A DNA stretch of 64,000 nucleotides, taken from the NCBI RefSeq assembly GCF_029023785.1, contig NZ_CP118955.1, positions 494,501-558,500 on the forward strand, in the 5' to 3' direction. The stretch comes from Enterococcus faecium (GTDB taxonomy: Bacteria; Bacillota; Bacilli; Lactobacillales; Enterococcaceae). Below are positions 1 to 9,524 of this stretch, in pieces (position 1 is the stretch's first letter; every line of letters starts with the position of its first letter). The position numbers and the translations under genes are program-made. Under the pieces are notes generated by a model. It was not told the origin of the DNA and did not search any database. It saw nothing but the letters and a program-made list of their open reading frames with translations.

Positions 1-2
1 GC

Positions 3-770
3 AATTATTTGGATCAAAGAAGGATCGAGAATTATCAAAAGCAGCTTGAACGCGATAAAGAAGAAAAACATGAGCAACAATTAGCAGTGCATGAAAAGAA
101 AAATCAGACGCTTGCTCATACATCAGTAATCCCAGGAATGGGACAAGTCAAAGATCCTTTTGAGCAAGCGGTTAGAAATGTCCAAAATCCAGGAAAAGAA
201 TATTACGAACAACATATGATCGGAGCCATCTATATTCCGAAAATCAATGTTAGCTTGCCTTTATTTGATGAAACGAATGATCTTTTGTTAGATAGAGGAG
301 CGACAGTCCTGCAAGGCACCTCTTTTCCAACTGGAGGAGAGAGTACACATTCCGTGATTACCGCCCATAGCGGTATTGCTGAGAAAAAACTCTTTACGGA
401 TCTTGAAGAAATGGAGCAAGATGACCGATTCTATCTTGAAGTGTATGGTCGGATGCTCGCTTATGAAGTCGTTGAGAAAATTGTTGTCCTTCCAACAAAA
501 ACAAATACATTAGCAATTAGAGAAAAGCAGGATCTAGTCACACTTATCACTTGTACACCTTACACCGTGAACACTCACCGATTACTAGTGACAGGAAGAC
601 GAGTTCCCTTTACAGAAGAAGTCTCTTCAAAGATAGAACAGACAAAAAAATACCATCTTTATCGATTACTTATACTCCTTCTAGGTATATTGCTAGTGCT
701 AACGCTTTTCGGTTATTGGTGTTATCGAAAATTTAAAAGACAAAAACAACGAAAGAAAAATAACAGATAA
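3..770 (+). CDS. Class C (pilin) sortase, 5' end cut by window edge
   Basis: Transpeptidase that polymerises pilin subunits on the outer membrane face. The frame is open to the left edge: residues NYL precede the first possible TTG (position 9), and the text lines up with the N-terminal helix of the second sortase in this window (NNYLDQQ), so the true start is off-window. Visible are a lid-like DPF motif, catalytic His in TAHSG, catalytic Cys in TLITCTPY, Arg in THRLLV, and a C-terminal membrane helix followed by a basic tail. It probably closes a different pilus operon lying upstream. Not the same gene as the sortase at 58.9 kb; the sequences clearly diverge. Confidence 0.9.
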   Translation, partial: NYLDQRRIENYQKQLERDKEEKHEQQLAVHEKKNQTLAHTSVIPGMGQVKDPFEQAVRNVQNPGKEYYEQHMIGAIYIPKINVSLPLFDETNDLLLDRGATVLQGTSFPTGGESTHSVITAHSGIAEKKLFTDLEEMEQDDRFYLEVYGRMLAYEVVEKIVVLPTKTNTLAIREKQDLVTLITCTPYTVNTHRLLVTGRRVPFTEEVSSKIEQTKKYHLYRLLILLLGILLVLTLFGYWCYRKFKRQKQRKKNNR

Positions 771-810
771 TAGACCAATTATTAAGAATAACATAATAAA
801 TTTAAGCTGC

Positions 811-856
811 TTGGAAGAGACAAACGCGATTAAATCGCATATTTCCAGTTTTTTTT
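811..856 (+). terminator. Intrinsic terminator after sortase gene
   Basis: Nested stem (TGGAA/TTCCA outside, GCGAT/ATCGC inside) followed by a run of eight T. It separates the sortase gene from the two-component system. Confidence 0.7.
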
Positions 857-953
857 AACGTTTGCTAAAATGACATTTTCCAGGTAAGCCAACTTGTTTC
901 ACAAGGGCTTCTTTGATATTGTAGTAGCAAGAAGAAAGATGGAGGGATTTTTT

Positions 954-1628
954 ATGGCAAAAATCATGGTAGTCGAAGACGAAGAGATCATTCGACAATT
1001 GATCATGGAGGAACTTGAGAAATGGCAATTTGAAACCTTTGGAACGACCGATTTCAATCAAGTGTTCTCAGACTTTGAAAGAGAAGAACCACAGCTTGTA
1101 TTACTAGATATTAATCTTCCCGTTTTGGATGGCTATTATTGGTGTCAAAAAATACGTGAAGTATCGAAAGTACCGATCATTTTTATCTCCAGCAGGAATA
1201 CGAATATGGATATGATCATGGCTATGAACATGGGGGCAGATGATTTTGTGACAAAACATTTCCAAATCGATGTACTGATTGCAAAAATCAATGCATTACT
1301 TCGCCGTTCTTACAACTACACAGAATTATCTAGTGAAATGATGAGCCACAATGGCATTACGTTGAATGTTGACAACGGAAGTATGGAAATCAACGGAGAG
1401 ATCATTGATTTGAGCAAAAATGAATATCGTCTATTATTTATTTTGATGAAGCACAATGGAAAGATCTTAAGTCGGGAAAAATTGCTGCGAGCACTGTGGG
1501 ATGACGAACGATTTGTAGATGACAATACATTGACAGTCAACATCAATCGGTTACGCCGAAAAATCGAACAGGCAGGTATCCAAGGATATATCGAAACAAA
1601 AGTAGGACAGGGATATATCGTTCCCTGA
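954..1628 (+). CDS. OmpR-family response regulator (BceR-type)
   Basis: DNA-binding response regulator of about 224 residues. The receiver domain has the acidic pocket (VEDEE), the phospho-acceptor Asp in LLDINLP and the conserved Lys in TKHF; the C-terminal half is a winged-helix Trans_reg_C domain. ATG 954 is chosen because GGAGGG lies 7-12 bases upstream; an upstream in-frame start at 894 has no ribosome site. It is followed 17 bases later by its kinase. The pair resembles BceRS-type systems that respond to cell-wall peptides such as bacitracin; the usual ABC transporter partner is not adjacent. The Pro that normally follows the conserved Lys is His here. Target genes cannot be read from the sequence. 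Confidence 0.88.
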   Translation: MAKIMVVEDEEIIRQLIMEELEKWQFETFGTTDFNQVFSDFEREEPQLVLLDINLPVLDGYYWCQKIREVSKVPIIFISSRNTNMDMIMAMNMGADDFVTKHFQIDVLIAKINALLRRSYNYTELSSEMMSHNGITLNVDNGSMEINGEIIDLSKNEYRLLFILMKHNGKILSREKLLRALWDDERFVDDNTLTVNINRLRRKIEQAGIQGYIETKVGQGYIVP

Positions 1629-1645
1629 AAGGATGAGCGGTTAAG

Positions 1646-2671
1646 ATGAATTTTTTTAAATATTTGAAAGATCAGTGGACATTGATCTTGGGATGGCTGT
1701 TTTTTATTGCATTGACGATCTTTGTGATGTGGCTGGCGCCAAACATCAAAGTTGATTTGAGCACAATTGCTTATTTAGCTTTGATTGAGGGCGTCTTTCT
1801 GATTTTTTATCTGCTGGGTGGTTACTTGAGCAAGAGAAGATGGTGGGGAAAATTAGCCGACATACAAAAAACTTCCCCTTTGCAAAATTATTTGAGTGGT
1901 GGGAGGACAGAAGAAGAAAAACTGGTAGAAGAATATATCAATCAGCTGATCCGTGAACACCAAGAAGTAATGCAATCAGCAATCAGTAATCAACAAGACC
2001 AAAAAGATTATATTGACTCATGGGTCCATGAAATCAAAGTGCCACTTTCCGCTTCTAAATTGCTAGTTCGTTCGATCGAGTTCGATATTGACGATCAAAA
2101 GTATACATTACTAGAAAATGAATTATCAAAAATCGATGAATACGTAGAACAAGTTTTGTATTATGCAAGACTCGACAGTTTCTCGCGGGACTACCTCATC
2201 CAAGAATATGGACTAAAAGGAATCATTCAGCCTGTGATACGCAGTCAGGCAAATTATTTTATCCAAAAAAATATTCGCTACGAGATCGTTGGTGAGGATC
2301 ATACTGTTTTGACCGATGCTAAATGGATCGCTTTTATCTTCAACCAATTGCTTAGTAATGCCATCAAATATACGCCGGATCACGGAAACATCATTGTGAG
2401 CATAGAAAAGGAAGCGCAAGGAGTCAGCCTTTCAGTTAAAGATTCAGGGATCGGTATCCCAGCGGAAGACTTGAAACGGATCTTTGATAAGGGATTTACT
2501 GGGAGAAATGGTCGACTTAGCAAAACACATTCAACAGGATTAGGACTTTATTTAGCAAAAAATCTGGCCGAAAAATTAGGTATCCATTTGACGGCTGAAT
2601 CAACTGAAGGAAAAGGGACAACAATGACTTTATTTTTCCCAATCTTAAATTTTTATAATGAAAAACGTTAG
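1646..2671 (+). CDS. Intramembrane-sensing histidine kinase (BceS-type)
   Basis: Sensor kinase of 341 residues. Two membrane helices (about residues 13-32 and 41-60) are joined by a very short extracellular loop, as in intramembrane-sensing kinases of the BceS/GraS group. The H-box is SWVHEIKVPLSA, the N-box NQLLSNAIKYT, and the G-boxes are DSGIGIP and STGLGLYLAKN. All catalytic motifs are present. It lies directly behind the response regulator and is presumably co-transcribed. Such kinases usually sense flux through a BceAB-like transporter; none is encoded here, so the partner must be elsewhere. Confidence 0.88.
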   Translation: MNFFKYLKDQWTLILGWLFFIALTIFVMWLAPNIKVDLSTIAYLALIEGVFLIFYLLGGYLSKRRWWGKLADIQKTSPLQNYLSGGRTEEEKLVEEYINQLIREHQEVMQSAISNQQDQKDYIDSWVHEIKVPLSASKLLVRSIEFDIDDQKYTLLENELSKIDEYVEQVLYYARLDSFSRDYLIQEYGLKGIIQPVIRSQANYFIQKNIRYEIVGEDHTVLTDAKWIAFIFNQLLSNAIKYTPDHGNIIVSIEKEAQGVSLSVKDSGIGIPAEDLKRIFDKGFTGRNGRLSKTHSTGLGLYLAKNLAEKLGIHLTAESTEGKGTTMTLFFPILNFYNEKR

Positions 2672-2704
2672 AAAATCGTTAGAAACGAAAAAAAGTGCTT
2701 GTGT

Positions 2705-2718
2705 TGTTAACGTTTTCG
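2705..2718 (+). promoter_or_regulatory. cre-like catabolite-repression site
   Basis: TGTTAACGTTTTCG matches the consensus TGWNANCGNTNWCA except for the last base. It lies about 40 bases ahead of the sugar-transporter start, a sensible place for CcpA control. Binding is inferred. Confidence 0.45.
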
Positions 2719-2759
2719 CTGATAAGTTTCTTATCATGTGAAATAAAAGGAGATTGGTT

Positions 2760-3626
2760 ATGGAAATTTTAATAGCATTAGTCCCTATGTTGGCATGGGG
2801 TAGTATTGGTTTAGTAAGTGGTAAAATTGGTGGCGATGCCAATCAACAAACACTAGGAATGACGATCGGTGCATTTCTGTTTTCTTTAGTTGTCTTTTTC
2901 GTTGTTAGTCCTGTAATCACCCCTTGGATTTTCTTGATCGGATTTTTATCCGGCTTAGCTTGGAGTGTTGGACAAAATGGACAGTTCCATGGAATGAAGT
3001 ACATGGGTGTTTCTGTAGGGCTACCATTGTCTACTGGTTTTCAATTAATTTTGAATACGATTGCGGGAGCCGTTTTCTTCCATGAATGGACACAAACGAA
3101 AGATTATGTATACGGTATTATTGCTTTAGCTCTTCTTGTAAGCGGTGCGTATTTGACTGCCCGACAAGATGACGAAGGAAAAATAGATACAGATAATAAA
3201 ATGCTTGATTTTGGTAAGGGTTTTAGAGCATTGATCTTCTCTACGATTGGTTATGGTGTATATACCATCATCGTCAACTGGGCGAATTTGGATGCGATGT
3301 CAATTATCTTACCTCAAAGTATCGGAATGATCTTAGGCGCAAGCTTCTTTGCTTTCCGTAAAGTTAAAGTCGATCAGTTTGTGTGGAAAAACATGATCTG
3401 TGGATTATTATGGGGCTTAGGAAACATCTGCATGCTTCTAACAGTCAAATCACTTGGTTTAGCTGTTGGCTTCTCACTTTCACAAATGGGGATCATTATC
3501 TCTACTTTAGGTGGGATTTTCATCCTTGGCGAAAGAAAAACGAAAAAAGAGCTCATTTATGTTATTGTTGGTTGCCTTTTAGTCATTTTAGGTGGTATCC
3601 TTTTAGGGTATATGAAAACAGTTTAA
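2760..3626 (+). CDS. GRP-family sugar uptake protein (GlcU/RbsU-like)
   Basis: Integral membrane protein of 288 residues with about ten hydrophobic helices and the two-fold internal arrangement of drug/metabolite-type carriers. The N-terminal ALVPMLAWGSIGL and the conserved PLSTGFQL region are typical of the GlcU/RbsU glucose-ribose uptake family, proton-coupled and PTS-independent. ATG 2760 is preferred over TTG 2754 because AAAGGAG ends 7 bases before it. A cre-like site lies upstream, supporting sugar transport. The exact sugar is not determinable. Confidence 0.8.
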   Translation: MEILIALVPMLAWGSIGLVSGKIGGDANQQTLGMTIGAFLFSLVVFFVVSPVITPWIFLIGFLSGLAWSVGQNGQFHGMKYMGVSVGLPLSTGFQLILNTIAGAVFFHEWTQTKDYVYGIIALALLVSGAYLTARQDDEGKIDTDNKMLDFGKGFRALIFSTIGYGVYTIIVNWANLDAMSIILPQSIGMILGASFFAFRKVKVDQFVWKNMICGLLWGLGNICMLLTVKSLGLAVGFSLSQMGIIISTLGGIFILGERKTKKELIYVIVGCLLVILGGILLGYMKTV

Positions 3627-3662
3627 TCGCTGTTTTCCAACCTAAAATGGGGAGGAACTTCA

Positions 3663-5039
3663 ATGGATTTGTTTCGTAAGAAAGAGATCAATCTCAATCA
3701 TACGAGTGAGATGAAAAAAGAACTAAAAACGTCTGATTTGATCATGCTTGGAATTGGTGCGATCATCGGTACGGGAATATTTGTGGTGACAGGGGTTGCG
3801 GCCAATCAAAATGCTGGTCCAGCACTGTCACTTTCATTTGTCTTAGCTGCAATCGTTGTCATTTTGTCTGGACTAAGTTTCGCAGAATTTGCTTCGCGAG
3901 TGCCAGTGATTGGTGGGCCATATGCCTATCTGTATGTTGTATTTGGTGAATTTGCTGCCTGGCTGACAGGGTGGTTGTTGATCGGGGAATTTTTACTAGC
4001 GGTTTCCTCTGTTGCTTCCGGATGGTCTGGCTATATGCAAGGTTTTTTGAAAAGTTTAGGGGCCGAACTTCCACAAGCATTAACTGGCGGGTACAATCCG
4101 GAAAATGGTACATACATTGACTTGATTGCGGTGCTCGTAGTGATATTCGTCACTTACATCGTGTCGCTTGAAGCCAAGAAAGCATTACGTTTGAATAATG
4201 CCATGGTATATGTCAAATTTGGTATCATCGCGTTGTTTATCATTGTAGGAATATTTTTCGTTAAACCTGATAACTGGCAGCCATTCATGCCTTTTGGTTT
4301 TTCCGGTGTGCTAGATGGTGCAGCTCTTGTGTTTTTTGCTTTCTTGGGATTTGATGCCGTTGCAATGGCAGCCGAGGAAGTCAAAAACCCGCAAAAAGAT
4401 GTGCCAAGAGGAATCATTGGTTCGATACTGATTGCTACTGTCCTTTACATCATCGTGACGCTGATCTTGACAGGAATCGTTCCGTATACTGAACTAGGAG
4501 TCAATGACCCAGTGGCTTTTGCAATGAGGTATGTAGGACATGGAACAGTGGGCGCGGTGATCGCTGTAGGGGCAATTTTAACGCTACTGACGGTAACGAT
4601 CTCGATGATGTATTCACTTGCTCGTTTACTGTTTGCTGTCAGCAAGGATGGCTTACTTCCTAAGTTTATGACAGAAATCGATCAAAAGCATCGTACACCG
4701 AAAAAAGCGACTTATGCCGCTGGTGTGGCAGCTGTATTCTTTGCCGGATTTTTCCCATTGAATGTATTAGCGGAACTAACGAATATCATGGCGCTCGCCT
4801 ATTTGATGCTTGTTAGTCTAGGCTTACTGAAGTTGAGAAAAATGTTTGGCAAACCAAAAGCTGGAGAATTCAAAGTGCCATTCGTTCCGCTATTGCCAAT
4901 CGTCTCCATCTTGACTTGTATTGTATTGATGCTTCGTCTGCAAACTGTGACATGGATCGTGTTCGGTATCGTAATGGTTATTGGACTGATCATTTATTTT
5001 GGCTATGGCTATGGACACAGCAAGATGAATGAGAAATAG
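3663..5039 (+). CDS. APC-family amino acid permease (YfnA-like)
   Basis: Amino acid/cation symporter of 458 residues with 12 predicted membrane helices. The first helix carries the APC signature GIGAIIGTGIFV, and helix 6 the GFDAVAMAAEEVKNPQ motif, both typical of the CAT/YfnA branch. The N-terminus is hydrophilic (HTSEMKKELKTSDLIMLG). Start ATG 3663 has GGGGAGG upstream. The gene is followed by a strong terminator. Substrate is unknown; this branch includes transporters of small neutral and branched-chain amino acids. Confidence 0.88.
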   Translation: MDLFRKKEINLNHTSEMKKELKTSDLIMLGIGAIIGTGIFVVTGVAANQNAGPALSLSFVLAAIVVILSGLSFAEFASRVPVIGGPYAYLYVVFGEFAAWLTGWLLIGEFLLAVSSVASGWSGYMQGFLKSLGAELPQALTGGYNPENGTYIDLIAVLVVIFVTYIVSLEAKKALRLNNAMVYVKFGIIALFIIVGIFFVKPDNWQPFMPFGFSGVLDGAALVFFAFLGFDAVAMAAEEVKNPQKDVPRGIIGSILIATVLYIIVTLILTGIVPYTELGVNDPVAFAMRYVGHGTVGAVIAVGAILTLLTVTISMMYSLARLLFAVSKDGLLPKFMTEIDQKHRTPKKATYAAGVAAVFFAGFFPLNVLAELTNIMALAYLMLVSLGLLKLRKMFGKPKAGEFKVPFVPLLPIVSILTCIVLMLRLQTVTWIVFGIVMVIGLIIYFGYGYGHSKMNEK

Positions 5040-5071
5040 ACTCCAATGGAGAAGTTAGAAGAAAGATAAGA

Positions 5072-5119
5072 AAAACGCCCATCAACAGTTGTAATAAACT
5101 GTTGTTGGGCGTTTGTTTT
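5072..5119. terminator. Intrinsic terminator between convergent genes
   Basis: Inverted repeat AAACGCCCATCAACAGTT / AACTGTTGTTGGGCGTTT with T-rich flank. It separates the permease from the convergent telA gene and could act in both directions. Confidence 0.85.
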
Positions 5120-5139
5120 AGTAACAAGCGAAAGGTGAT

Positions 5140-6336
5140 CTATTGGGTTAAATCCAACAGTTTTTGTTTCAGATCTTCTTCCATGTGTCCAAGCTCTACT
5201 TCTGCATGACGACGTTTTTCTTTTCCTTCTTTTTGGATACGCAATGTCTCTTGGATTGTTTCGATCAAATCATTTTGAGTGGTTTGAAGGGTCTCGATAT
5301 CCACGATTCCACGTTCATTTTCTTTCGCTGTTTCGATGGCTGAGATTTTCAGCATTTCTGAATTTTTCTTCAATAAGTCGTTTGTTGTTTCAGAGACTTG
5401 GCGTTGAGCAGTTACTGCATCTTTTTGACGAAGCAAGGTCAATGCGATCACGACTTGGTTTTTCCACAGCGGAATGGCTGTAGCGATAGATGCTTGGATC
5501 TTTTCAGCCAAGGCCTGATTTGTGTTTTGGATCAAACGGATTTGTGGTGCTTGCTGGATCGTGATCTGTCTAGCTAAGCGAAGATCATGCGTACGTTTAT
5601 CCAGACGATCTAGGAATTGCGTGTAATCATTGGCAATCTGAACATCCATCTGATCGCCAGTTTCTTCTGCTCTTTTCATCGCTTCTGGAATGATCGTTGT
5701 TTGAAGTTCTTCCATTTTCAATTCTCCAGCAGCGATATAAATATTCAGTGCATCAAAGTAGTCTTTGTTTTTCTGGTAAAGCTGTTCTAACATCAGATTA
5801 TCTTTTAGCAGACCGTCTTTTTCTTTATCTAATTTCACTGAAATCTTGTCAATTTGTGCACCAATCTTTTGATATTTTGCTGTCACTTCATAGATCGATT
5901 GTTTGACCTTCCCGAAGACACGCTGGAAGATGTTCCCTTCTCCGGCACGCAGTTCGTCAGGATTGGCTTCTTGGAGACGATACATCAGTTCAGTTAAGGA
6001 ATCTCCTACAGGACCAATATCTTGTGCTTGCACATGATTCAACATCGATTGTGAGAATTCACTTAATTTTGCTTGGGCAGCCGATCCGTAGCTGATGACA
6101 GACTGTGCATCATTAGCATCGATTTTTGCTGCTAGCTGTTTAGCTTGTTCTTGGCGTTCCGCCGGTAGTTTGTCAATTAAACGAGCAGCTGTCTGTTGCT
6201 CTTGGAGCTGATCAATCTCCGCTTGTTGTGAAGTGGTCAGCGTATCTGTTGGAGTTGAAAACGGGTTGTTCAATAAATCTTCAAGTGTATCGTTAACTGG
6301 TGTAACATCTTTTGTTTCAGTCGGTTTATGATCCAT
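5140..6336 (-). CDS. TelA/YaaN-like toxic anion resistance family protein
   Basis: Cytosolic protein of 398 residues, highly charged and mostly helical, matching the TelA (KlaA/YaaN) family found near tellurite- and envelope-stress genes. A Thr/Ser/Gln-rich N-terminus precedes the coiled-coil core. ATG at 6336 has GGAGG upstream on the minus strand. It lies downstream of the xpaC-like gene, the usual pairing in Firmicutes. The molecular activity is not established; tellurite resistance is the family name rather than a proven role here. Confidence 0.85.
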   Translation of the reverse strand: MDHKPTETKDVTPVNDTLEDLLNNPFSTPTDTLTTSQQAEIDQLQEQQTAARLIDKLPAERQEQAKQLAAKIDANDAQSVISYGSAAQAKLSEFSQSMLNHVQAQDIGPVGDSLTELMYRLQEANPDELRAGEGNIFQRVFGKVKQSIYEVTAKYQKIGAQIDKISVKLDKEKDGLLKDNLMLEQLYQKNKDYFDALNIYIAAGELKMEELQTTIIPEAMKRAEETGDQMDVQIANDYTQFLDRLDKRTHDLRLARQITIQQAPQIRLIQNTNQALAEKIQASIATAIPLWKNQVVIALTLLRQKDAVTAQRQVSETTNDLLKKNSEMLKISAIETAKENERGIVDIETLQTTQNDLIETIQETLRIQKEGKEKRRHAEVELGHMEEDLKQKLLDLTQ

Positions 6337-6394
6337 AAAAAATTCCTCCTTGTTGAATCTGTTCTCGATTCTTACATGAATGTCTCTACTTTAG

Positions 6395-6439
6395 AAAAAG
6401 TACTCGAAACAGCCAGACATCATCTGAATGTTCCGAGTC
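6395..6439 (-). terminator. Possible attenuator between xpaC and telA
   Basis: ACTCGGAACA/TGTTTCGAGT stem followed on the minus strand by a short T run. It may reduce read-through from xpaC into telA. Confidence 0.5.
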
Positions 6440-6459
6440 TTCTTTTATGAACAAAAGAG

Positions 6460-7122
6460 TTAATCCTTTTGTTCTGGTTCATATTTATTATCACGCTTTA
6501 AGCTCTGTTTCGCAACAGATATCTCTACGTCGATATCATCTAGATCCTCAGCAACGAATTTTTGATAATCTTGTGCGATTAAAGCTGACAGCTGGTCGAT
6601 GATCTGCGCGCTTTCTTCTAGTTTTTCATAGGTCTGTTTGTTTTTGATCTCATGGTCATTGATCTCATTATACTTATTTGTCAAATCAACTAGATTCGGC
6701 AGATGCGTATAAAGAAACTGACTTGCTTCATGCAGTCGGTTTGGTTCTTTCACCAATTCTTTGAATAAAGCTTTCGCTGCTTTGACTGGATCATGGCGGA
6801 GATCGATTGCTTTAAGTTTGGCTGTCTGCTGCATATTCATTTGCAATTGATTGATCTCATTTTTTGTTTGATTCATTGTTTGTCGAAAAAATGAAATTTC
6901 ATTCGCTGTCATACCGCTTTTTTCATAGTGAGTTTCAAGTTCGTCAGTCAGTGCAGGAATTTCTTCTTGTTTTCCCTTTTTCCTGCGCGAACCAAAGAGT
7001 CCCCACAAAACTAAAACTACACCTATCAATAAAAGTCCTAGAACAAAAGAAAAACTATTGTTTCGGACAAAGAGAAATAGCAAGACCAATGCTAGAAGCC
7101 ACGGCCAATTTCGTTTTATCAT
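6460..7122 (-). CDS. XpaC-family membrane-associated protein
   Basis: Protein of 220 residues with two short adjacent N-terminal hydrophobic stretches (WPWLLALVLLFLFV and VLGLLLIGVVLVLWGLF), a basic patch, then a charged helical cytosolic part ending in acidic residues. It matches XpaC proteins, named after hydrolysis of a chromogenic phosphate but of unknown activity. It is the upstream member of the xpaC-telA pair, separated by 123 bases containing a hairpin. Confidence 0.78.
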   Translation of the reverse strand: MIKRNWPWLLALVLLFLFVRNNSFSFVLGLLLIGVVLVLWGLFGSRRKKGKQEEIPALTDELETHYEKSGMTANEISFFRQTMNQTKNEINQLQMNMQQTAKLKAIDLRHDPVKAAKALFKELVKEPNRLHEASQFLYTHLPNLVDLTNKYNEINDHEIKNKQTYEKLEESAQIIDQLSALIAQDYQKFVAEDLDDIDVEISVAKQSLKRDNKYEPEQKD

Positions 7123-7349
7123 AATAAACCCTCCATGTCATTTATCGTTGAGTATTGAATTCTTTTCGTTATTCGATTACATACTTATTTTAGCATACGG
7201 ACTACTAGAAAGAGTATCGGACTAAAGAAGGATTTTCTATATTTAGAGAAAATCTAAGGTTTATCTATGGTAAACTAATAAGGAGTTTTTGAGAAAAATT
7301 GAAAAATGAAAAAAAAGCAGTTATGATTACAAAGAAAGCAGGAGAAGAT

Positions 7350-7913
7350 ATGCTGAACAATGAGCAATTTGAAGAAAAAACAATCAGTCGCAAAGAAATC
7401 TATAGCGGAAAAATTATTGATGTTGCTGTAGACGAAGTTCGTTTGCCAGATGGAGGAACTTCGAAGAGAGAACTGGTATTTCATCCTGGCGGTGTCGGGA
7501 TCATTGCTTTTGACGAACAAGATCGTCTGCTTCTTGTCAAACAATTTCGAAAACCTTTAGAAAAAGTGATTTTGGAGATTCCAGCTGGAAAAATCGATCC
7601 AGGAGAAGGACAAAATCCCGAAATGACAGCAGCTAGAGAATTAGAAGAAGAAACTGGCTATCGTGCGAAGTCGCTGAGCCATCTTACTTCGATGTATCTT
7701 TCACCAGGTTTTGCAAATGAAGTCCTTCATATTTATCATGCACAAGGGGTAGAGAAGGTCGAGAATCCTTTAGCACAAGATGAAGACGAAGTACTGGAGT
7801 TGTATCATCTAACTCTTGAAGAGGCGCAACAAGCGATGAAAGATCAGTTGATTTGTGATGCAAAGACGATTTATGCGATTCAATACTGGGAACTATTGAC
7901 CAAAGGAAAGTAG
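7350..7913 (+). CDS. nudF: Nudix hydrolase, ADP-ribose pyrophosphatase type
   Basis: Hydrolyses ADP-ribose and related nucleotide sugars to AMP plus sugar phosphate. The Nudix box is visible as GKIDPGE...RELEEETGY, with nine residues between the first Glu and REL where the classical box has seven. The preceding VEIPAG-like segment and the SPGF stretch are typical of the NudF group. ATG 7350 is chosen for the AGGAG six bases before it; TTG 7299 upstream has poorer spacing. 187 residues, normal for the family. First gene of a tight run through the nucleosidase to the nicotinamidase. Confidence 0.85.
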   Translation: MLNNEQFEEKTISRKEIYSGKIIDVAVDEVRLPDGGTSKRELVFHPGGVGIIAFDEQDRLLLVKQFRKPLEKVILEIPAGKIDPGEGQNPEMTAARELEEETGYRAKSLSHLTSMYLSPGFANEVLHIYHAQGVEKVENPLAQDEDEVLELYHLTLEEAQQAMKDQLICDAKTIYAIQYWELLTKGK

Positions 7914-7925
7914 AGGGATCGGCTT

Positions 7926-8210
7926 ATGGCCAAAGGACCGCTTATTACGCGAAGCGAACTTCGCAAGCGACAACAAGCACAAGCAAGCGAGTCATTAAAA
8001 AAACAGCGAAAAGCAGAAACAGCTTATCAGCAAGAAGAAAAAAAGATTGCCAGCTTTTATCGTAAAGAAAGCAAAAAGAATAAACCAATCACGAAAACAA
8101 GGATCAGCGAACGGGAAAAGACGACCAAATGGAACTCTTTTTTGATGAAATCTCTTATTATTGTTATCCTAATGTTATGTGTGGTTTTTTTAGCAATCGC
8201 ATTTATATAG
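7926..8210 (+). CDS. Small conserved-type membrane protein, function unknown
   Basis: 94 residues: a long Lys/Gln/Glu-rich, probably helical hydrophilic part (about 1-70) and one C-terminal membrane helix (about 72-93, SLIIVILMLCVVFLAIAF). It starts 12 bases after nudF and ends 18 bases before mtnN, so it is a member of this operon. The topology (charged cytosolic tail, C-terminal anchor) is all that can be said. No catalytic motif is seen. Confidence 0.75.
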   Translation: MAKGPLITRSELRKRQQAQASESLKKQRKAETAYQQEEKKIASFYRKESKKNKPITKTRISEREKTTKWNSFLMKSLIIVILMLCVVFLAIAFI

Positions 8211-8228
8211 AAAGAAGGAATTAAAAAG

Positions 8229-8921
8229 ATGAAAATCGGTATTATCGGCGCAATGGAAGAAGAAGTAAAAATTTTGAGAGAGAACCTAAGCGAACCATTA
8301 TCATGGGAACGCGCAGGCGCTTTATTTATTTCAGGTTCATTAGGTAACCACGAAGTGATCGTCGTACGTTCCGGTATAGGAAAAGTCTTAGCATCTATTA
8401 CCACAAGTCTGTTGATCCAACAATACGGCGTGAACATGGTGATCAATACAGGTTCAGCTGGCGGAATCGGTGAAGGCTTACAAGTAGGTGACATCGTTAT
8501 ATCAGACAAAGTAGCTTATTTTGATGCAGATGCAACAGGATTTGGCTACAAACCAGGACAATTACCAGGAATGCCTCTATATTATGAAGCAAGCACATAT
8601 TTGCGCAGTGAAATGGTTAAAGCAGCAAAAGCAACGAATTTGAACGCAAAAGAAGGATTGATCGTTACAGGTGATACATTTGTCGACTCGCCAGATAAAA
8701 TCAAAGAAATCTTAACGAATTTCCCTGAAGCATTAGCTTGCGAAATGGAAGGAGCCGCTGTTGGACAAACAGCTCGTCAGTTCAATATCCCATTTTTGAT
8801 CGTACGTGCAATGAGCGACACAGCAGATCACTCGGCGACACAAAGCTTTGACGAATTTATCGAAGACGCAGGCAAACGATCAGCAGAAATGGTGATCGAA
8901 TTTGTCAAACATCTCGTATAA
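8229..8921 (+). CDS. mtnN: 5'-methylthioadenosine/S-adenosylhomocysteine nucleosidase
   Basis: Cleaves MTA and SAH to adenine and the thioribose, a step of methyl-cycle recycling and of the pathway to autoinducer-2. 230 residues, normal length. The N-terminus MKIGIIGAMEEEVKIL, the NTGSAGGIG loop, the CEMEGAAVGQ substrate motif and the catalytic Asp in RAMSDTAD are all present. GAAGGAATT precedes the start. It shares an operon with nudF and the nicotinamidase-like gene. Confidence 0.95.
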   Translation: MKIGIIGAMEEEVKILRENLSEPLSWERAGALFISGSLGNHEVIVVRSGIGKVLASITTSLLIQQYGVNMVINTGSAGGIGEGLQVGDIVISDKVAYFDADATGFGYKPGQLPGMPLYYEASTYLRSEMVKAAKATNLNAKEGLIVTGDTFVDSPDKIKEILTNFPEALACEMEGAAVGQTARQFNIPFLIVRAMSDTADHSATQSFDEFIEDAGKRSAEMVIEFVKHLV

Positions 8922-8932
8922 GGAGGACTAAG

Positions 8933-9478
8933 ATGAACGCATTGATCTCGATTGACTACACATATGATTTTGTTGCAGAGGATGGAAAGCTGACTACTGG
9001 GACAGCAGGACAAGTAATTGAAAAAAAGCTGACTGCTCATACAAAGAAGTTTATTGATCAAAAGGATTTTGTCGTTTTTGCCATTGATGCGCATGATCCA
9101 AAAGATTCCTTTCATCCGGAGAACCGCTTATTTCCTCCGCATAATGTGATAGGAACGGGTGGACGGGAATTGTACGGCTCTTTAAAAAGTTTATACCAAG
9201 ACTATGAGCAAGAGGAAAATGTTTATTGGATAGACAAACGGCATTATTCCGCTTTTAGTGGAACAGATCTAGACATCCGTTTGCGAGAACGCCAGATCAC
9301 AGATATTTATTTGACCGGCGTATGTACAGATATCTGTGTGTTGCATACAGCAGTCGATGCGTATAATCTAGGATACAAACTCCATATTTTCAAAGATGCC
9401 GTGGCAAGTTTCGATCCCGTTGGACATGAATGGGCATTGAGACATTTTGAGTCCACACTAGGCGCAGAAATTTTATAA
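8933..9478 (+). CDS. pncA: Nicotinamidase/isochorismatase-family cysteine hydrolase
   Basis: 181 residues. Probably deamidates nicotinamide to nicotinate for NAD salvage. Catalytic triad candidates are Asp in IDYTYDF, Lys in WIDKRHYSAFSGT and Cys in GVCTDICVLHTA; the metal-binding DAHDPKDSFHPE segment is characteristic of nicotinamidases rather than isochorismatases. Starts 11 bases after mtnN with AAGGAGG upstream. Ends the operon, followed by a strong terminator. Confidence 0.85.
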   Translation: MNALISIDYTYDFVAEDGKLTTGTAGQVIEKKLTAHTKKFIDQKDFVVFAIDAHDPKDSFHPENRLFPPHNVIGTGGRELYGSLKSLYQDYEQEENVYWIDKRHYSAFSGTDLDIRLRERQITDIYLTGVCTDICVLHTAVDAYNLGYKLHIFKDAVASFDPVGHEWALRHFESTLGAEIL

Positions 9479-9524
9479 AAAAACAAAGTGATTTGATAAA
9501 ATAAAAAGCACAAAATAATAAAAG

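Noticed and set aside
3383..3679. 98-residue ORF overlapping the sugar transporter
   Set aside because: Lies in another frame of a clear gene; no ribosome site and no recognisable protein character.
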